64,000 nucleotides of DNA from Niallia sp. NCCP-28 (GCF_023168165.1 NZ_BQYJ01000001.1:186001-250000), one strand, 5' to 3'. Shown: positions 43,953-52,649, numbered from the stretch's first letter. Numbers and translations: made by a program. The notes: generated from the letters alone by a model not told the origin.

Positions 43953-44548
43953 TTAAACCAGCCCTTCTCCTTAAACCTTGAGATTGCTTCAATGCGGTTT
44001 TTCACTTCTAATTTATCTAAAATCATGCTGATATAATTTCGCACTGTGCCTGTTTTAATGGAAAGTTCGTCTGCTATTTCTTTTGTGTTTTTTCCATCTG
44101 CAACTAAGCTAAGCACTTCTTTTTCCCGCTCAGTCAGAGGGTTTTCTTCTTTATACATATCATCAATCAATTCAGGAGCATAGACTCGTTTTCCCGTCAT
44201 TACGCTGCGAATGCTTGAAGCCAGTTCTTCACTGGGGCTATCTTTCAGCAAATAACCGCTCACTCCTGCTTTTAAAGCCCGCTCGAAATATCCTGATCTT
44301 GCAAAAGTGGTCAAAATAATGACTTTACAGCTTTCTTCTTTTAATTCTTCCGCTGCCTCTAATCCTGTTTTTCCTGGCATTTCAATATCCATGATGCAAA
44401 TATCTGGAGTTAACTTTTGCACTAATTCAATAGCTTCCATTCCATTATTCGCTTTGCCGACAACCGTCATATCATCCTCTAAATCAAGCAATGAACCTAA
44501 TGCACCTAAAAGCATGCGCTGATCTTCTGCAATTACAATCTTAATCAT
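43949..44548 (-). CDS. desR: Response regulator of membrane fluidity
   Basis: 199 residues. Receiver domain with MIKIVIAEDQRMLLGALGSL, phospho-acceptor Asp54 in DICIMDIEMPGKTG, and Lys104-type VSGYLLKD; LuxR-type DNA-binding domain with LTEREKEVLSLVADGKNTKE and IADELSIKTGTVRNYISMIL. Matches DesR of Bacillus. Phosphorylated by DesK in the cold, it turns on the desaturase gene. Overlaps desK by 8 bases (its ATG lies within the end of desK). Confidence 0.95.
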   Translation of the reverse strand: MIKIVIAEDQRMLLGALGSLLDLEDDMTVVGKANNGMEAIELVQKLTPDICIMDIEMPGKTGLEAAEELKEESCKVIILTTFARSGYFERALKAGVSGYLLKDSPSEELASSIRSVMTGKRVYAPELIDDMYKEENPLTEREKEVLSLVADGKNTKEIADELSIKTGTVRNYISMILDKLEVKNRIEAISRFKEKGWFK

Positions 44549-45680
44549 ATACTCCCTCCTTTTCTACTTGTTTTACATCTTTGGGCACCTTTATCGTTAA
44601 ATTGGTTCCTTGGTCTGATTGTACATGTAAACTTCCATTGACAAATTCTAATCGTTCCCGCATGCCGACTAATCCATGACCTTTGGCAAAATCCTTTTCT
44701 GTCACAATCGATTCGCCATTATCTTGAATAATTAATTGCACCTCTGTTGCGTTTTCTTCGATTTTAACCCTGCAAACAGTTGCGTTACTATGTTTAACGA
44801 TATTCGTAACCCCTTCTTTTAAACACATGCTTAAAATATTTTCTGCAATGGGAGAAAGCTTCGATAAAATGAAAGCTTTATTGCATATAAATTTAATATC
44901 TGCTGCTTGAAGAATTTGTTCTACAAGGACTATTTCTTCCTTTAATTTAATGCCTCTCATCGAAGAAACCATCACTCTTACTTCGTTTAAAGCGGTTCTG
45001 GCCGTTTGCTGAACATCTTTTAACTCTGATTTTGCTTTTTCAGGATCTTTATAAATTAATTTTTTTGCTAGATCCGCTTTTAAGCCAATAAGAGAAAGTT
45101 TTTGTCCAAGTGTATCATGAAGATCCCTGGCAATTCGCTGCCTTTCTTCTAATTTTCCCAGTTCCGAGATTCGTTTGTTTGCATCTTCCAGCTTTTCTTC
45201 TAATTGTCCTGTTTTTTTGCGATTATATATCGTTAATGGAAAAAGAATAACACCTAACCAAATAATAAGCACAAATGGCAGCTGCTTAAGCAATAGTTCA
45301 TCTTGCAAAATGAATTTTATATTGATAGCAAGAGAAGTCAACACTACATGTACAATATACAAAATAATAAATGGCAGATGTTTTTTTATATTTCCAATCA
45401 AATAGGATAAGAAAAAAGCAAAATATACATAACTATAAAAATAAGTAGCCGCAATAGACATTGCAATCAACAAAGATGTCCAGATATAAATCGGCCACCC
45501 TTTTGTTTTATATGCAATGGTATAAAGCAAAAAAAAGAGCGCCGTTAAAAGGATTCCTATCACTACATCGGCTGTTTTAGACGCATGAAAAATAAAATAA
45601 AATGGCAAAATCGTTAGTAATGTCCAGATATAAAAAGAGATTCCTGTATTATTCTGCAAAATATTCCTTTTTTTTATCAT
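44541..45680 (-). CDS. desK: Cold-sensing histidine kinase
   Basis: 379 residues. Five membrane segments (residues about 14-155), a coiled linker (EEKLEDANKRISELGKLEER), phospho-acceptor His189 in IARDLHDTLGQKLSL (HisKA_3 type), and an ATPase domain ending GHGLVGMRERLEFVNGSLHV. Same size and arrangement as B. subtilis DesK, which senses membrane thickness and acts as kinase in the cold and as phosphatase when warm. Translationally coupled to desR. Confidence 0.95.
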   Translation of the reverse strand: MIKKRNILQNNTGISFYIWTLLTILPFYFIFHASKTADVVIGILLTALFFLLYTIAYKTKGWPIYIWTSLLIAMSIAATYFYSYVYFAFFLSYLIGNIKKHLPFIILYIVHVVLTSLAINIKFILQDELLLKQLPFVLIIWLGVILFPLTIYNRKKTGQLEEKLEDANKRISELGKLEERQRIARDLHDTLGQKLSLIGLKADLAKKLIYKDPEKAKSELKDVQQTARTALNEVRVMVSSMRGIKLKEEIVLVEQILQAADIKFICNKAFILSKLSPIAENILSMCLKEGVTNIVKHSNATVCRVKIEENATEVQLIIQDNGESIVTEKDFAKGHGLVGMRERLEFVNGSLHVQSDQGTNLTIKVPKDVKQVEKEGVYD

Positions 45681-45874
45681 AACTACCCCTTTATTTATAA
45701 ATATCTGTACAAAGGATCACAGATAAACCGTATTACTTGTTATATTAACATAAATAAGCAACTACTTTTATAAAGCTTATTCCATCATGTGAATGCCTAA
45801 ATCGGCGCCAACATAATTTCTGGCTATAAGCAATAAAAAAGATAGCTGCTTCTTCAGTGAAAAGACATATATGC

Positions 45875-46906
45875 TTAAACTTCTGTTTTAGAAGCCTTCA
45901 ATCGTCGGATGGATGCAGAGTTTTTTAATTCATAAAAAGCAATAAATTGGTTGCTTTCTTCATCCCATAAACGAAACTTTAATGATTTTAAACTTGTGGC
46001 TAATGTGATTGTTGGCACATTTTGCAAGGGCGTTGTTTGGTTATGAACTTCTTCCAGCATATAATTTGGAACTCTTGGGCTTAAATGATGCACATGATGA
46101 TAGCCAATATTTCCTGTCAGCCATTGCATCCATTTTGGCAGCTTGTAGAAAGAACTCCCTTCAACAGCAGCCTTTACATAATCCCAATTCTTATCTTCTT
46201 CAAAATACGTATCCTCAAATGTATGCTGAACATAAAACAGCCAAACTCCCATGCTGCCTGAAAGAAGAAAAATTGGAAGCTGCACCAGCAAAAAGGATGT
46301 CCATCCCAATACAGATCCAAGTAAAAAGATGATTGCAACAAGGGAAATGTTCGTTAAATACGTATTTAGCCTTTCCTGAATTCGGGCGTTTTTTCTGTTA
46401 AAACGATTCATAATCAGAAATTCGTAAATAGGGCCTAATCCAAACATAACAATTGGATTACGGTATAAACGATATTTTATTTTCGTAAAAAAGGATGCTT
46501 CCATATATTCATTTACCGTCATCATCCATAAATCCCCTGTTCCCCGCTTATCTAAATTGCCGCTCGTTGCATGGTGAACAGAATGACTGTGCTGCCATTT
46601 ATTGTATGGAAATAATGTGAGGATTCCAGTAAGTGTTCCTAGTATTTTATTGGCTCTGCGATTCTTAAAAAACGAAAAATGGCAGCAGTCATGAAAAATA
46701 ATAAAGATTCTTACCAAAAATCCTGCTGCTGGAATGGCAAAAGCCAATGTCAATAAATAAGAAATCGTTAAGCTTTGATATGCCAATACCCATAACACAA
46801 AAAACGGAACCACTGTATTAATCAATTGCCATAGACTGTTTTTCGTTTTGGGCTTTTCAAAAGGCGAAACGGCTTTACGCAATTGCTTTAAATTTTGGAT
46901 ATTCAT
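45875..46906 (-). CDS. des: Membrane fatty-acid desaturase
   Basis: 343 residues. Three histidine boxes: HDCCHFSFF (about residue 72), HSHSVHHATS (about 104) and HHVHHLSPRVP (about 270). Membrane segments at about 30-70 and 175-230. Matches the Bacillus acyl-lipid desaturase that introduces a cis double bond (delta-5) in existing phospholipids after cold shock. It lies 194 bases upstream of desK on the same strand. The upstream region has a palindrome cluster fitting a DesR operator. Confidence 0.95.
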   Translation of the reverse strand: MNIQNLKQLRKAVSPFEKPKTKNSLWQLINTVVPFFVLWVLAYQSLTISYLLTLAFAIPAAGFLVRIFIIFHDCCHFSFFKNRRANKILGTLTGILTLFPYNKWQHSHSVHHATSGNLDKRGTGDLWMMTVNEYMEASFFTKIKYRLYRNPIVMFGLGPIYEFLIMNRFNRKNARIQERLNTYLTNISLVAIIFLLGSVLGWTSFLLVQLPIFLLSGSMGVWLFYVQHTFEDTYFEEDKNWDYVKAAVEGSSFYKLPKWMQWLTGNIGYHHVHHLSPRVPNYMLEEVHNQTTPLQNVPTITLATSLKSLKFRLWDEESNQFIAFYELKNSASIRRLKASKTEV

Positions 46907-46965
46907 GTCTTTTATCCCCTTTTTTTATCAATATAATAAGTATAAAAAAAAGGGATAAACTTATG

Positions 46966-47005
46966 AAGACATACATGTCATATACATAACATGACAAATG
47001 TCATA
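46966..47005 (-). promoter_or_regulatory. DesR operator of the desaturase gene
   Basis: Two palindromes: ATGACAAATGTCAT (46991-47004) and GACATACATGTC (46968-46979), which also form a longer interrupted pair TGTCAT/ATGACA. The layout fits DesR binding sites of the B. subtilis des promoter. It lies 60-100 bases before the des start. Confidence 0.75.
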
Positions 47006-47057
47006 CTCTGCTTTTTTTATTTTCTAGAAGCATTGCTTTAGTTATAAAAAAATGTTG

Positions 47058-47425
47058 TTATCTATGCTTTTGCCACATGCGCCTTCATCGCTTTTTGCAC
47101 CTCTTAAATAGTTTTATCTTTTTCAAATTGTCGGCTGCATTGCACTTATCCAAATTTTCAACTCTGCATCTAGATCAAAGGGGCCTGCTGTTTCCACACT
47201 AAAACGATAAATGCTTTTATATGGAAATCATCTTTATTCCTGCTAAACCTTGCTTATCTGCTAAGAGTAAACGCAAATCAGTAAATACAATTAAATCTCT
47301 TACTAATTTATAGGCTGGCTCCACGCCGCTTTTGCTCTCCCGCAATCATCTCTAATTCTTGTCCATTAATCCATTAAAAAATCCCATCCTTTAGGATTAT
47401 CTGTTACTGCCATAGTATCTTATCC
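47058..47425 (-). pseudogene. Decayed PH-domain (DUF1696-like) protein
   Basis: The minus strand still shows the typical core YKLVRDLIVFTDLRLLLADK and QGLAGIK, then, after a frameshift, RFSVETAGPFDLDAELKIWI followed by SAMQPTI and a stop. In intact family members the order is VYKLIRDLFVFTNKRLILVD, SRFSVETAGHFDLDAELKIW. Several frameshifts and stops interrupt it, so the gene is dead. Confidence 0.75.
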
Positions 47426-47487
47426 ATACTATATTTTTTATTATTTTATAAAACGTCATGTATGTTTTCCTTTATTCTACTTATCCT

Positions 47488-47594
47488 ATACAGTGAAACT
47501 TCAATCAGGCTTTTACTCAACAAGTTTCTGCCCACCTAAACAGTTTCTCTTATCATCCATTAGGTGGAGCTCAAAAATTGATAATAAATGATAA
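47488..47594 (+). repeat. Dispersed repeat, copy R7 (first hairpin deleted)
   Basis: CAGTGAAACTTCAATCAG runs straight into GCTTTTACTCAACAAG, as expected from a deletion between the two CAATCAG words of a full copy. CCCACCTAAACAG, TAGGTGGAGCTCAAAAATTG and ATGATAAA follow. It ends 13 bases before the ribosome site of the next gene. Confidence 0.8.
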
Positions 47595-47615
47595 AAACAA
47601 GATAAGGAGAATAAA

Positions 47616-48326
47616 ATGCGTTCCATTCCATCCATGTTTATATGTAGTATTATATTCACTTTTCTTTTTTGTCTCCTGCCACCCCACTATACAAGTGCAG
47701 CGCCAATAAACAATGCAGCAGTGACGGCAAAAAAGTATCAGCAGAATTCACAGCTCATCTATCCTTATGTTTCTGGTTTAACAAACAAAACAGCAGAGAA
47801 AAAAATAAATGTTTCCTTAACCAAACATATAAAAAAATCAGCAGAAAATTATGAAGCATTGATGCAAGAAATGAAAAATATAAAGAATACAAATATTTGC
47901 AAAGATTCTCCTTCTGCCTGCATCTATGAATATACAACAAACTATGAGGTCAAATACAATAAGCATAATAAGCTAAGCCTCCTGCTGTACGATTATCAAT
48001 TTACAGGAGGAGCTCATGGAAGCACAACCGTCACAAGCTATAACTTCGATTTAAAGACAGGTCAGAAATATACGCTTGATAACTTATTCCCTAGCAAAAA
48101 GATATATAAAAAAGTTACAGCATATACAAAAAGCTATATGTTGAAACAACCTGATATTTTTTACCCAGATTCAAAGGACTTTTCATCTTTTCAAATAACC
48201 AATCAAACACATTTTTACTTTGCAGATGGAGGCATCTATTTGATCTTCCAGCAATACGAAGTAGGCCCATATGTTTCCGGCAATCCAACCATTTTTATTC
48301 CAGCTTCTTTTTATAAAAATAGTTGA
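47616..48326 (+). CDS. Secreted DUF4163/DUF3298-type protein
   Basis: 236 residues, ATG with ATAAGGAG upstream. Signal peptide (residues 1-29, ending SAA). Residues about 40-130 resemble DUF4163 (LIYPYVSGLTNKTAEKKINV) and residues about 135-230 DUF3298, with YDYQFTGGAHGSTTVTSYNF, LDNLFP and FQQYEVGPYVSGNPTIFIP. The same pair of domains forms the sensor of RsiV and part of PdaC-like proteins, where it can bind lysozyme or wall. Here it is free and secreted. Repeat R7 lies directly upstream. Confidence 0.88.
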   Translation: MRSIPSMFICSIIFTFLFCLLPPHYTSAAPINNAAVTAKKYQQNSQLIYPYVSGLTNKTAEKKINVSLTKHIKKSAENYEALMQEMKNIKNTNICKDSPSACIYEYTTNYEVKYNKHNKLSLLLYDYQFTGGAHGSTTVTSYNFDLKTGQKYTLDNLFPSKKIYKKVTAYTKSYMLKQPDIFYPDSKDFSSFQITNQTHFYFADGGIYLIFQQYEVGPYVSGNPTIFIPASFYKNS

Positions 48327-48408
48327 GAGCAAACAAAAAGAGGAGAATGTTTTATCCTTCTCCTCAGACTGTAGATAAACTCGAAAATTTTTAAAGTTTA
48401 TCTGAACA

Positions 48409-48444
48409 AAAGGTCACAAGAGCACAGGCTCTTGTGACCTTTTG
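48409..48444. terminator. Two-way terminator between converging genes
   Basis: AAAAGGTCACAAGAGC pairs perfectly with GCTCTTGTGACCTTTT; serves the gene on the left (plus) and the gene at 48471-48989 (minus). A second hairpin GAGGAGAA/TTCTCCTC lies at about 48338-48366. Confidence 0.85.
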
Positions 48445-48470
48445 TGGGCAGTCTTGAGAGAAGAATGTTT

Positions 48471-48989
48471 TTATTCTCCCCTTTTTTGTCTCTCTATCTC
48501 TAATTTCAGTTTTCCTTCTGGTGCAAATTCTGCTTCCCAATGTGGGGGTTTAATAATTTTCCCGTCCCCTTCTCTAAATCTTGGTTTGCCATCTGGAAAA
48601 AGTTTGCCCATATTGGCATTTTGCACGATTTGAAATAAATTAAAAGGCTCCACTCCAGCAATCACAAAACTGCCTTGATTAAAATATTCAATGTCTGTTA
48701 ATGCATCCATTTGTGCCACTAATACATCTTCTACTGGTTTTTTTTCTGCTGTTATTTTCTCTGCAGCCTTTTCTAGCCCTAAAAGCAGCCCTTGGAATAG
48801 TTCATTAAACTTATCTTCCTTGCCTGCAGCTGTGGCATAAAGAAATTCAACTATTTCCTCCCCAGTCCAAACAGCCCGGTTAAGTGCTGTTTCTTCTGAT
48901 ATAGCAGTTGGACTATTTTTCACTTCATGTCCAAATGCTTGATGAAATTCTTTCACCATATAATACATTTTATTATTTTCTTTACACAT
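48471..48989 (-). CDS. MazG/PRA-PH-like all-alpha nucleotide pyrophosphohydrolase
   Basis: 172 residues, AAGGAG 11 bases before the ATG. Helical pattern of the HisE/MazG superfamily: VKEFHQAFGHEV at the start, the EEIVEFLYAT acidic pair, then LVAQMDALTDIEYFNQGSFV with the ExxD-type metal site and FREGDGKIIKPPHW near the end. The last part is typical of bacillar PRA-PH-like proteins. Probably hydrolyses a non-canonical NTP. Substrate unknown. Confidence 0.75.
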   Translation of the reverse strand: MCKENNKMYYMVKEFHQAFGHEVKNSPTAISEETALNRAVWTGEEIVEFLYATAAGKEDKFNELFQGLLLGLEKAAEKITAEKKPVEDVLVAQMDALTDIEYFNQGSFVIAGVEPFNLFQIVQNANMGKLFPDGKPRFREGDGKIIKPPHWEAEFAPEGKLKLEIERQKRGE

Positions 48990-49224
48990 ACTGACAAAAA
49001 CTCCTTACCACTTTTTATTCTTTTATATTTTATCACTTGAAAATGGATTGTTCCTTATTTTTTTTAAACAAGTAGTCATTTTGCAGATTAAATGGAAATA
49101 ACCTTTTATATAACAGTTTATTCCGTTACAAAATTCAGACTATTACATAAGATTAGCAAACATTAATTTACTAGCATTTACAGCCCTGTTATAATACTAG
49201 TTAGGAAAGAGGTGTTTTTAATCA

Positions 49225-49551
49225 ATGGAGATATTTACTTTGATGGAATTATCAGAAATAATACATCACGTCGAAATTGAAGGACAAGGGGGTATTTTTA
49301 AAGAAGAGACTGGCAAATTGCCAAAGGATTATCCAAAAGAATTTCTGATCCGCTTATCAAATTACAGCACAAACAGTCAGCTAATTCAAAAAATTCATGG
49401 ATTATCAGAGGATGAAGCACTTCATATTTTTGTTAAATCCGTTTATGTTGTCCGTACAAAACAATTAGAAAGCGCTAATTTTATAGAGGAAAATGGAATT
49501 ATTTATAAAGTATTTGAAGATTATTTATTAGAAGCTCCGGCTCATTCCTAA
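49225..49551 (+). CDS. Hypothetical protein (108 residues)
   Basis: ATG with AAAGAGGTG upstream. Soluble, mostly helical: FTLMELSEIIHHVEIEGQGG, LPKDYPKEFLIRLSNYS, LSEDEALHIFVKSVYVVR. Not recognised. A long hairpin follows (49561), so it is transcribed alone. Confidence 0.65.
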   Translation: MEIFTLMELSEIIHHVEIEGQGGIFKEETGKLPKDYPKEFLIRLSNYSTNSQLIQKIHGLSEDEALHIFVKSVYVVRTKQLESANFIEENGIIYKVFEDYLLEAPAHS

Positions 49552-49560
49552 TATAAAGAA

Positions 49561-49627
49561 ATGTCCCTTAGAAGTTTGTTGCATTCTATTTTAGCTGCGC
49601 AACTATTCAAGACTTCTAATGGGACAT
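49561..49627 (+). terminator. Long hairpin after the 108-residue gene
   Basis: ATGTCCCTTAGAAGT pairs with ACTTCTAATGGGACAT across a long loop with inner TTGC/GCAA pairing, followed by CCTT. A terminator or attenuator structure. Confidence 0.55.
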
Positions 49628-49660
49628 CCTTAAACCTGCCATCTAACTCTACCTATACTA

Positions 49661-49780
49661 TCAGCGAATATTTTTATTTATATGAATTTTTTTCACCAAT
49701 ACTTCTATCTTATTTTTATTGCTGTATAAATTTTTAAATTTTTTATTTTCCAATAAATTATCTTTCCAGTTAGCTTTCAT
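49661..49780 (-). CDS. Small basic protein (39 residues)
   Basis: ATG at 49780 with GAAGGAAA about 7 bases upstream. Peptide MKANWKDNLLENKKFKNLYS, NKNKIEVLVKKIHINKNIR: ten or more Lys, no Asp/Glu-rich part, predicted helix. The LxENKK word recalls the Fur-regulated small basic proteins (FbpB family) of Bacillus, but the match is short and I would not rely on it. No Fur box was found. Confidence 0.45.
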   Translation of the reverse strand: MKANWKDNLLENKKFKNLYSNKNKIEVLVKKIHINKNIR

Positions 49781-50057
49781 CTTTTTTTCCTTCAATTCGT
49801 GAAAAATGTACATCTTCTCACACACCTTTCAACCATCGTTATATTGTGTTTACCCCATTTTATTTTTCTTAAACCTCTTTTTATTTTTGTTTAAAAATCT
49901 TCCGGTAAAGCCACCCATTAATGAACATTAACCTTCTCTATTAAGGGGTGGAAGGAAAAGAGAAATCTAAATGGACAAAAATTCTCCATTATGAAGTGGC
50001 ACTTTATGATAATCATATTTTATATACAAATTGTTTTCCCTTGAAAATATCGGTAAA

Positions 50058-50210
50058 ATAAAGAGAAACTTCAATCAGTGGGGTTTTCCCTCACTGATTG
50101 CTAATTGAGCCAATCAGACTTTTACGAGCAAGTTTCTGCCCACCTAGATTTCTCGTCTTCTCTTATCATCTCAAGATGAGGGTCATACTGCCCGTTAATG
50201 CGTAATAAAA
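50058..50210 (+). repeat. Dispersed repeat, copy R8 (near full length)
   Basis: ATAAAGAGAAACTTCAATCA, TCACTGATTGCTAATTGAGC, CAATCAGACTTTTACGAGCA, CCCACCTAGATTTCTCGTCT, AAGATGAGGGTCATACTGCC, CGTTAATGCGTAATAAAA. It ends 16 bases before the first base of the cidR frame and 32 bases before the chosen start. Confidence 0.88.
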
Positions 50211-50241
50211 AGATTCTATAAAAAGATTGGAGAGAAAAAGG

Positions 50242-51111
50242 TTGGAGATTCGGCAACTGACATACTTTATTGAAGTAGTAAAGCAAAAAAATATTACAAA
50301 AGCAGCAGAAACACTGCATATATCCCAACCCGCTTTAAGTAAGGTGATTAAAAGTTTAGAAGAAGAGGTTGGCATTACCTTAATTCATCGTTCCAATAAA
50401 ACCCATGAACTAACAGATGCTGGTCAAATTGTCTATGATTATGCTGTAAAAATCATTGCGCAAGTAGAAGAAATGTCTGCTACGCTTCATGATATGACAA
50501 ATTTAACCCGAGGAACTATTACTATCGGCATTCCTCCTATTATCGGCAGTTTATTTTTTCCAAAAGTGATTGCTGCCTTTCATCGTGCCTATCCAAACAT
50601 ACATATCAATATCAAAGAATATGGAGCAGCTAAAGTGGCCAAAAGTGTTGAAGAAGGGGAATTTGAAATTGGTGTATCTGTATTGCCAATTGAAAGTGAA
50701 GCATTTCATATATTTCCATTTGTACAAGAAAAAATGAAATTAATTGTAAATGAGCAGCATGAATTGTCCACAAGAAAAGTCGTTCATATGAAGGAGCTTC
50801 GCGATGTAGAATTTATTTTTTATAGTGAAGAATTCGCTCTTTATGAAATTATGCGACAAAAATGTATTCAAGAAGGTTTTGAACCAAAAATTATTTTTAA
50901 AAGTTCTCAATGGGATTTTATTGCCGAAATTGTTGCAGCTAATCTGGGAATCAGCATGCTTCCTGAATCGATTTGCAATCGAATTACCAATAAACATGTT
51001 AGAATTATCGATTTAAAGCCTATAACAAAGTGGGAATTAGCAATTATTACAAAAAAAGAACGTTATTTATCTGTAGCTGGAAAAAGATTTATCGATTTTG
51101 TCATAAAATAA
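50242..51111 (+). CDS. cidR: LysR-type regulator (CidR/YwbI-like)
   Basis: 289 residues from TTG at 50242 with GGAGAG 9 bases upstream; an in-frame TTG at 50227 overlaps this site. N-terminal helix-turn-helix: EIRQLTYFIEVVKQKNITKA, AETLHISQPALSKVIKSLEE. C-terminal effector domain of about 200 residues with GIPPIIGSLFFPKVIAAFHR. The gene sits 215 bases before cidA-cidB in the same direction; LysR members linked to cidAB respond to acetate/overflow carbon. Repeat R8 replaces a normal upstream promoter area. Confidence 0.9.
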   Translation: MEIRQLTYFIEVVKQKNITKAAETLHISQPALSKVIKSLEEEVGITLIHRSNKTHELTDAGQIVYDYAVKIIAQVEEMSATLHDMTNLTRGTITIGIPPIIGSLFFPKVIAAFHRAYPNIHINIKEYGAAKVAKSVEEGEFEIGVSVLPIESEAFHIFPFVQEKMKLIVNEQHELSTRKVVHMKELRDVEFIFYSEEFALYEIMRQKCIQEGFEPKIIFKSSQWDFIAEIVAANLGISMLPESICNRITNKHVRIIDLKPITKWELAIITKKERYLSVAGKRFIDFVIK

Positions 51112-51151
51112 GAGAAGATTTCATATTTCTCTTGACAAAAAATAAGTACAA

Positions 51152-51252
51152 ATGTAAGCGTTACCCCTTTTATGAAAGCCTTTTATATATTTACTATAAC
51201 TTTTAGTTATAGTAAATATAATAACTATGTATTATACGAATAATAATACATA
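51152..51252 (+). promoter_or_regulatory. Control region of cidAB: cre-like site and two palindromes
   Basis: ATGTAAGCGTTACCC (51152-51166) resembles a CcpA cre site with one mismatch. TTTACTATAACT-TTT-AGTTATAGTAAA (51190-51216) is a perfect inverted repeat with 12-base arms. TATGTATTAT (51226-51235) pairs with ATAATACATA (51243-51252). The latter two fit LysR-type binding sites for CidR. Confidence 0.55.
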
Positions 51253-51326
51253 ACGTATGATTATCTTATCCAAAAATAATTTATGTTATTTTCTAGAAAA
51301 TTTTTATGGAAGGGAAGGTGATCATT

Positions 51327-51698
51327 TTGAAAAAATTTATTGTTATCCTTTTGCAAATTTTGTTTCTCCATATATTTTTATTATTAGGAATGGCAATTAA
51401 AATGATTATAGCTCTCCCTATCCCAGCTTCTATGGTGGGGCTTATTATTTTACTTATCTCCTTATTCACTAAAGTAGTCAAAGTAGAATGGATAGAAAAA
51501 GGGGCGGCTTGGCTGTTAGCGGAGCTACTGTTATTTTTTATCCCATCAGCAGTTGGAATAGTGAACTATGAGGAAATTTTTAATATAAAGGGAATAGAAA
51601 CCATTCTATTAATTGCCATCAGCACTTTCACTGTCATGGTCGCAACAGGCTATACAGCAGAGAAAATCTATAATAGAAAGAGAAGTCTTTCCAAATGA
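51327..51698 (+). CDS. cidA: CidA/LrgA family holin-like protein
   Basis: 123 residues from TTG at 51327 (AAGGTG 6-9 bases upstream; the ATG at 51306 has no site). Four membrane segments. Family marks IVILLQILFLHIFLLLGMAI, IPASMVGLIILLISLF and EKGAAWLLAELLLFFIPSAV. Works with CidB; in Staphylococcus and Bacillus the pair controls murein hydrolase release and pyruvate/metabolite export in overflow metabolism. Overlaps cidB by 4 bases. Confidence 0.93.
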   Translation: MKKFIVILLQILFLHIFLLLGMAIKMIIALPIPASMVGLIILLISLFTKVVKVEWIEKGAAWLLAELLLFFIPSAVGIVNYEEIFNIKGIETILLIAISTFTVMVATGYTAEKIYNRKRSLSK

Positions 51699-52390
51699 AA
51701 ATTATTTTATTGACAGTACTTACCTATTTATTTTATCGTTTTACAAAATGGGGCTATAAAAAATGGAATAATCCACTATTGCATCCATTGCTTTTAACGC
51801 CTATTTTATTAATTTTATTTATCAGTTTATTCCATATTTCCGCAAACAGCTATATGCAATCCTCTAAGGTATTAACTCATCTATTAGGTCCTGCAACCAT
51901 TGCTTTTGCTGTTCCCATTTATAAACATTGGCACTTATTAAAAAAATACTTTGTTGTTATCGTTATAAGTGTAACAACAGGAACATTAGTAGCAATTATT
52001 TCTTCCTATTTTTTATCTATTTTAATAAATCTTCAATCTGATTTTATTATTAGCCTTATTCCAAGATCTATTACCACACCGATTGCGATAGAAGTATCTG
52101 AAGAAATTGGCGGTCTTCCAACTCTAACAACTGTTTTTGTTATAATAACAGGAATAATAGGGGGAATCATTGGCCCTTATGCTATTAAGTTTTTGGCATT
52201 AAAGTCATCAATTGCAAAAGGATTGGCACTAGGAATGGGAGCTCACGGAGTCGGAACATCAAAAGCAATGGAAATTGGCGAACAAGAAGCAACCTTTTCT
52301 ACTCTTGCGATGATTCTTGCAGCCTGGATAACTGTTATTTGGGGAAGTTCTCTTATCCCCTTTTTAATGAAAGTGGTAAGCAGCAGCTAA
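51695..52390 (+). CDS. cidB: CidB/LrgB family membrane protein
   Basis: 231 residues, seven or so membrane segments. Marks LLGPATIAFAVPIYKHWHLL, SLIPRSITTPIAIEVSEEIG and LGMGAHGVGTSKAMEIGEQE are diagnostic of LrgB. Starts in an ATGA overlap with cidA, implying translational coupling. Followed by a strong terminator. Confidence 0.95.
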   Translation: MKIILLTVLTYLFYRFTKWGYKKWNNPLLHPLLLTPILLILFISLFHISANSYMQSSKVLTHLLGPATIAFAVPIYKHWHLLKKYFVVIVISVTTGTLVAIISSYFLSILINLQSDFIISLIPRSITTPIAIEVSEEIGGLPTLTTVFVIITGIIGGIIGPYAIKFLALKSSIAKGLALGMGAHGVGTSKAMEIGEQEATFSTLAMILAAWITVIWGSSLIPFLMKVVSSS

Positions 52391-52393
52391 AAA

Positions 52394-52432
52394 TTAAAAA
52401 AGGATAAAATCCATTGGATTTTATCCTTTTTA
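52394..52432 (+). terminator. Terminator of cidAB
   Basis: AAAAAAGGATAAAATCCA pairs with TGGATTTTATCCTTTTT around a 1-2 base loop; also usable for the minus-strand gene on its right. Confidence 0.9.
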
Positions 52433-52439
52433 TATTATT

Positions 52440-52649
52440 TTATTTAGAATAGATGCTATTGTTATTTACCACTTGAAGTTCCCTTGTCGTTGCTACCATG
52501 TCACTTCCGCAAATTGGGCACTTTGGTTTTTCACTGCTCTTAAAATTGTCCCTAATCCAACACTTACATGTATCCGATACACAATCCCAAATCGCTACTT
52601 CTTCTTTTACAACTTCTTCATTATTTTTTCTGCCAAAACCCATTGCCAA
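52440..52649 (-). CDS. Cold-inducible YdjO-like zinc-ribbon protein
   Basis: 69 residues from TTG at 52649 (GGAGGTG 7 bases upstream); ATG two codons later is the alternative, and the frame open further upstream lacks a site. Cys pairs in WDCVSDTCKCWIRDNF and KCPICGSDMVATTRELQVV form a rubredoxin-like zinc ribbon as in YdjO. Small cytoplasmic protein, induced by cold in B. subtilis. Near the csp genes but not in the same operon. Confidence 0.85.
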   Translation of the reverse strand: MAMGFGRKNNEEVVKEEVAIWDCVSDTCKCWIRDNFKSSEKPKCPICGSDMVATTRELQVVNNNSIYSK

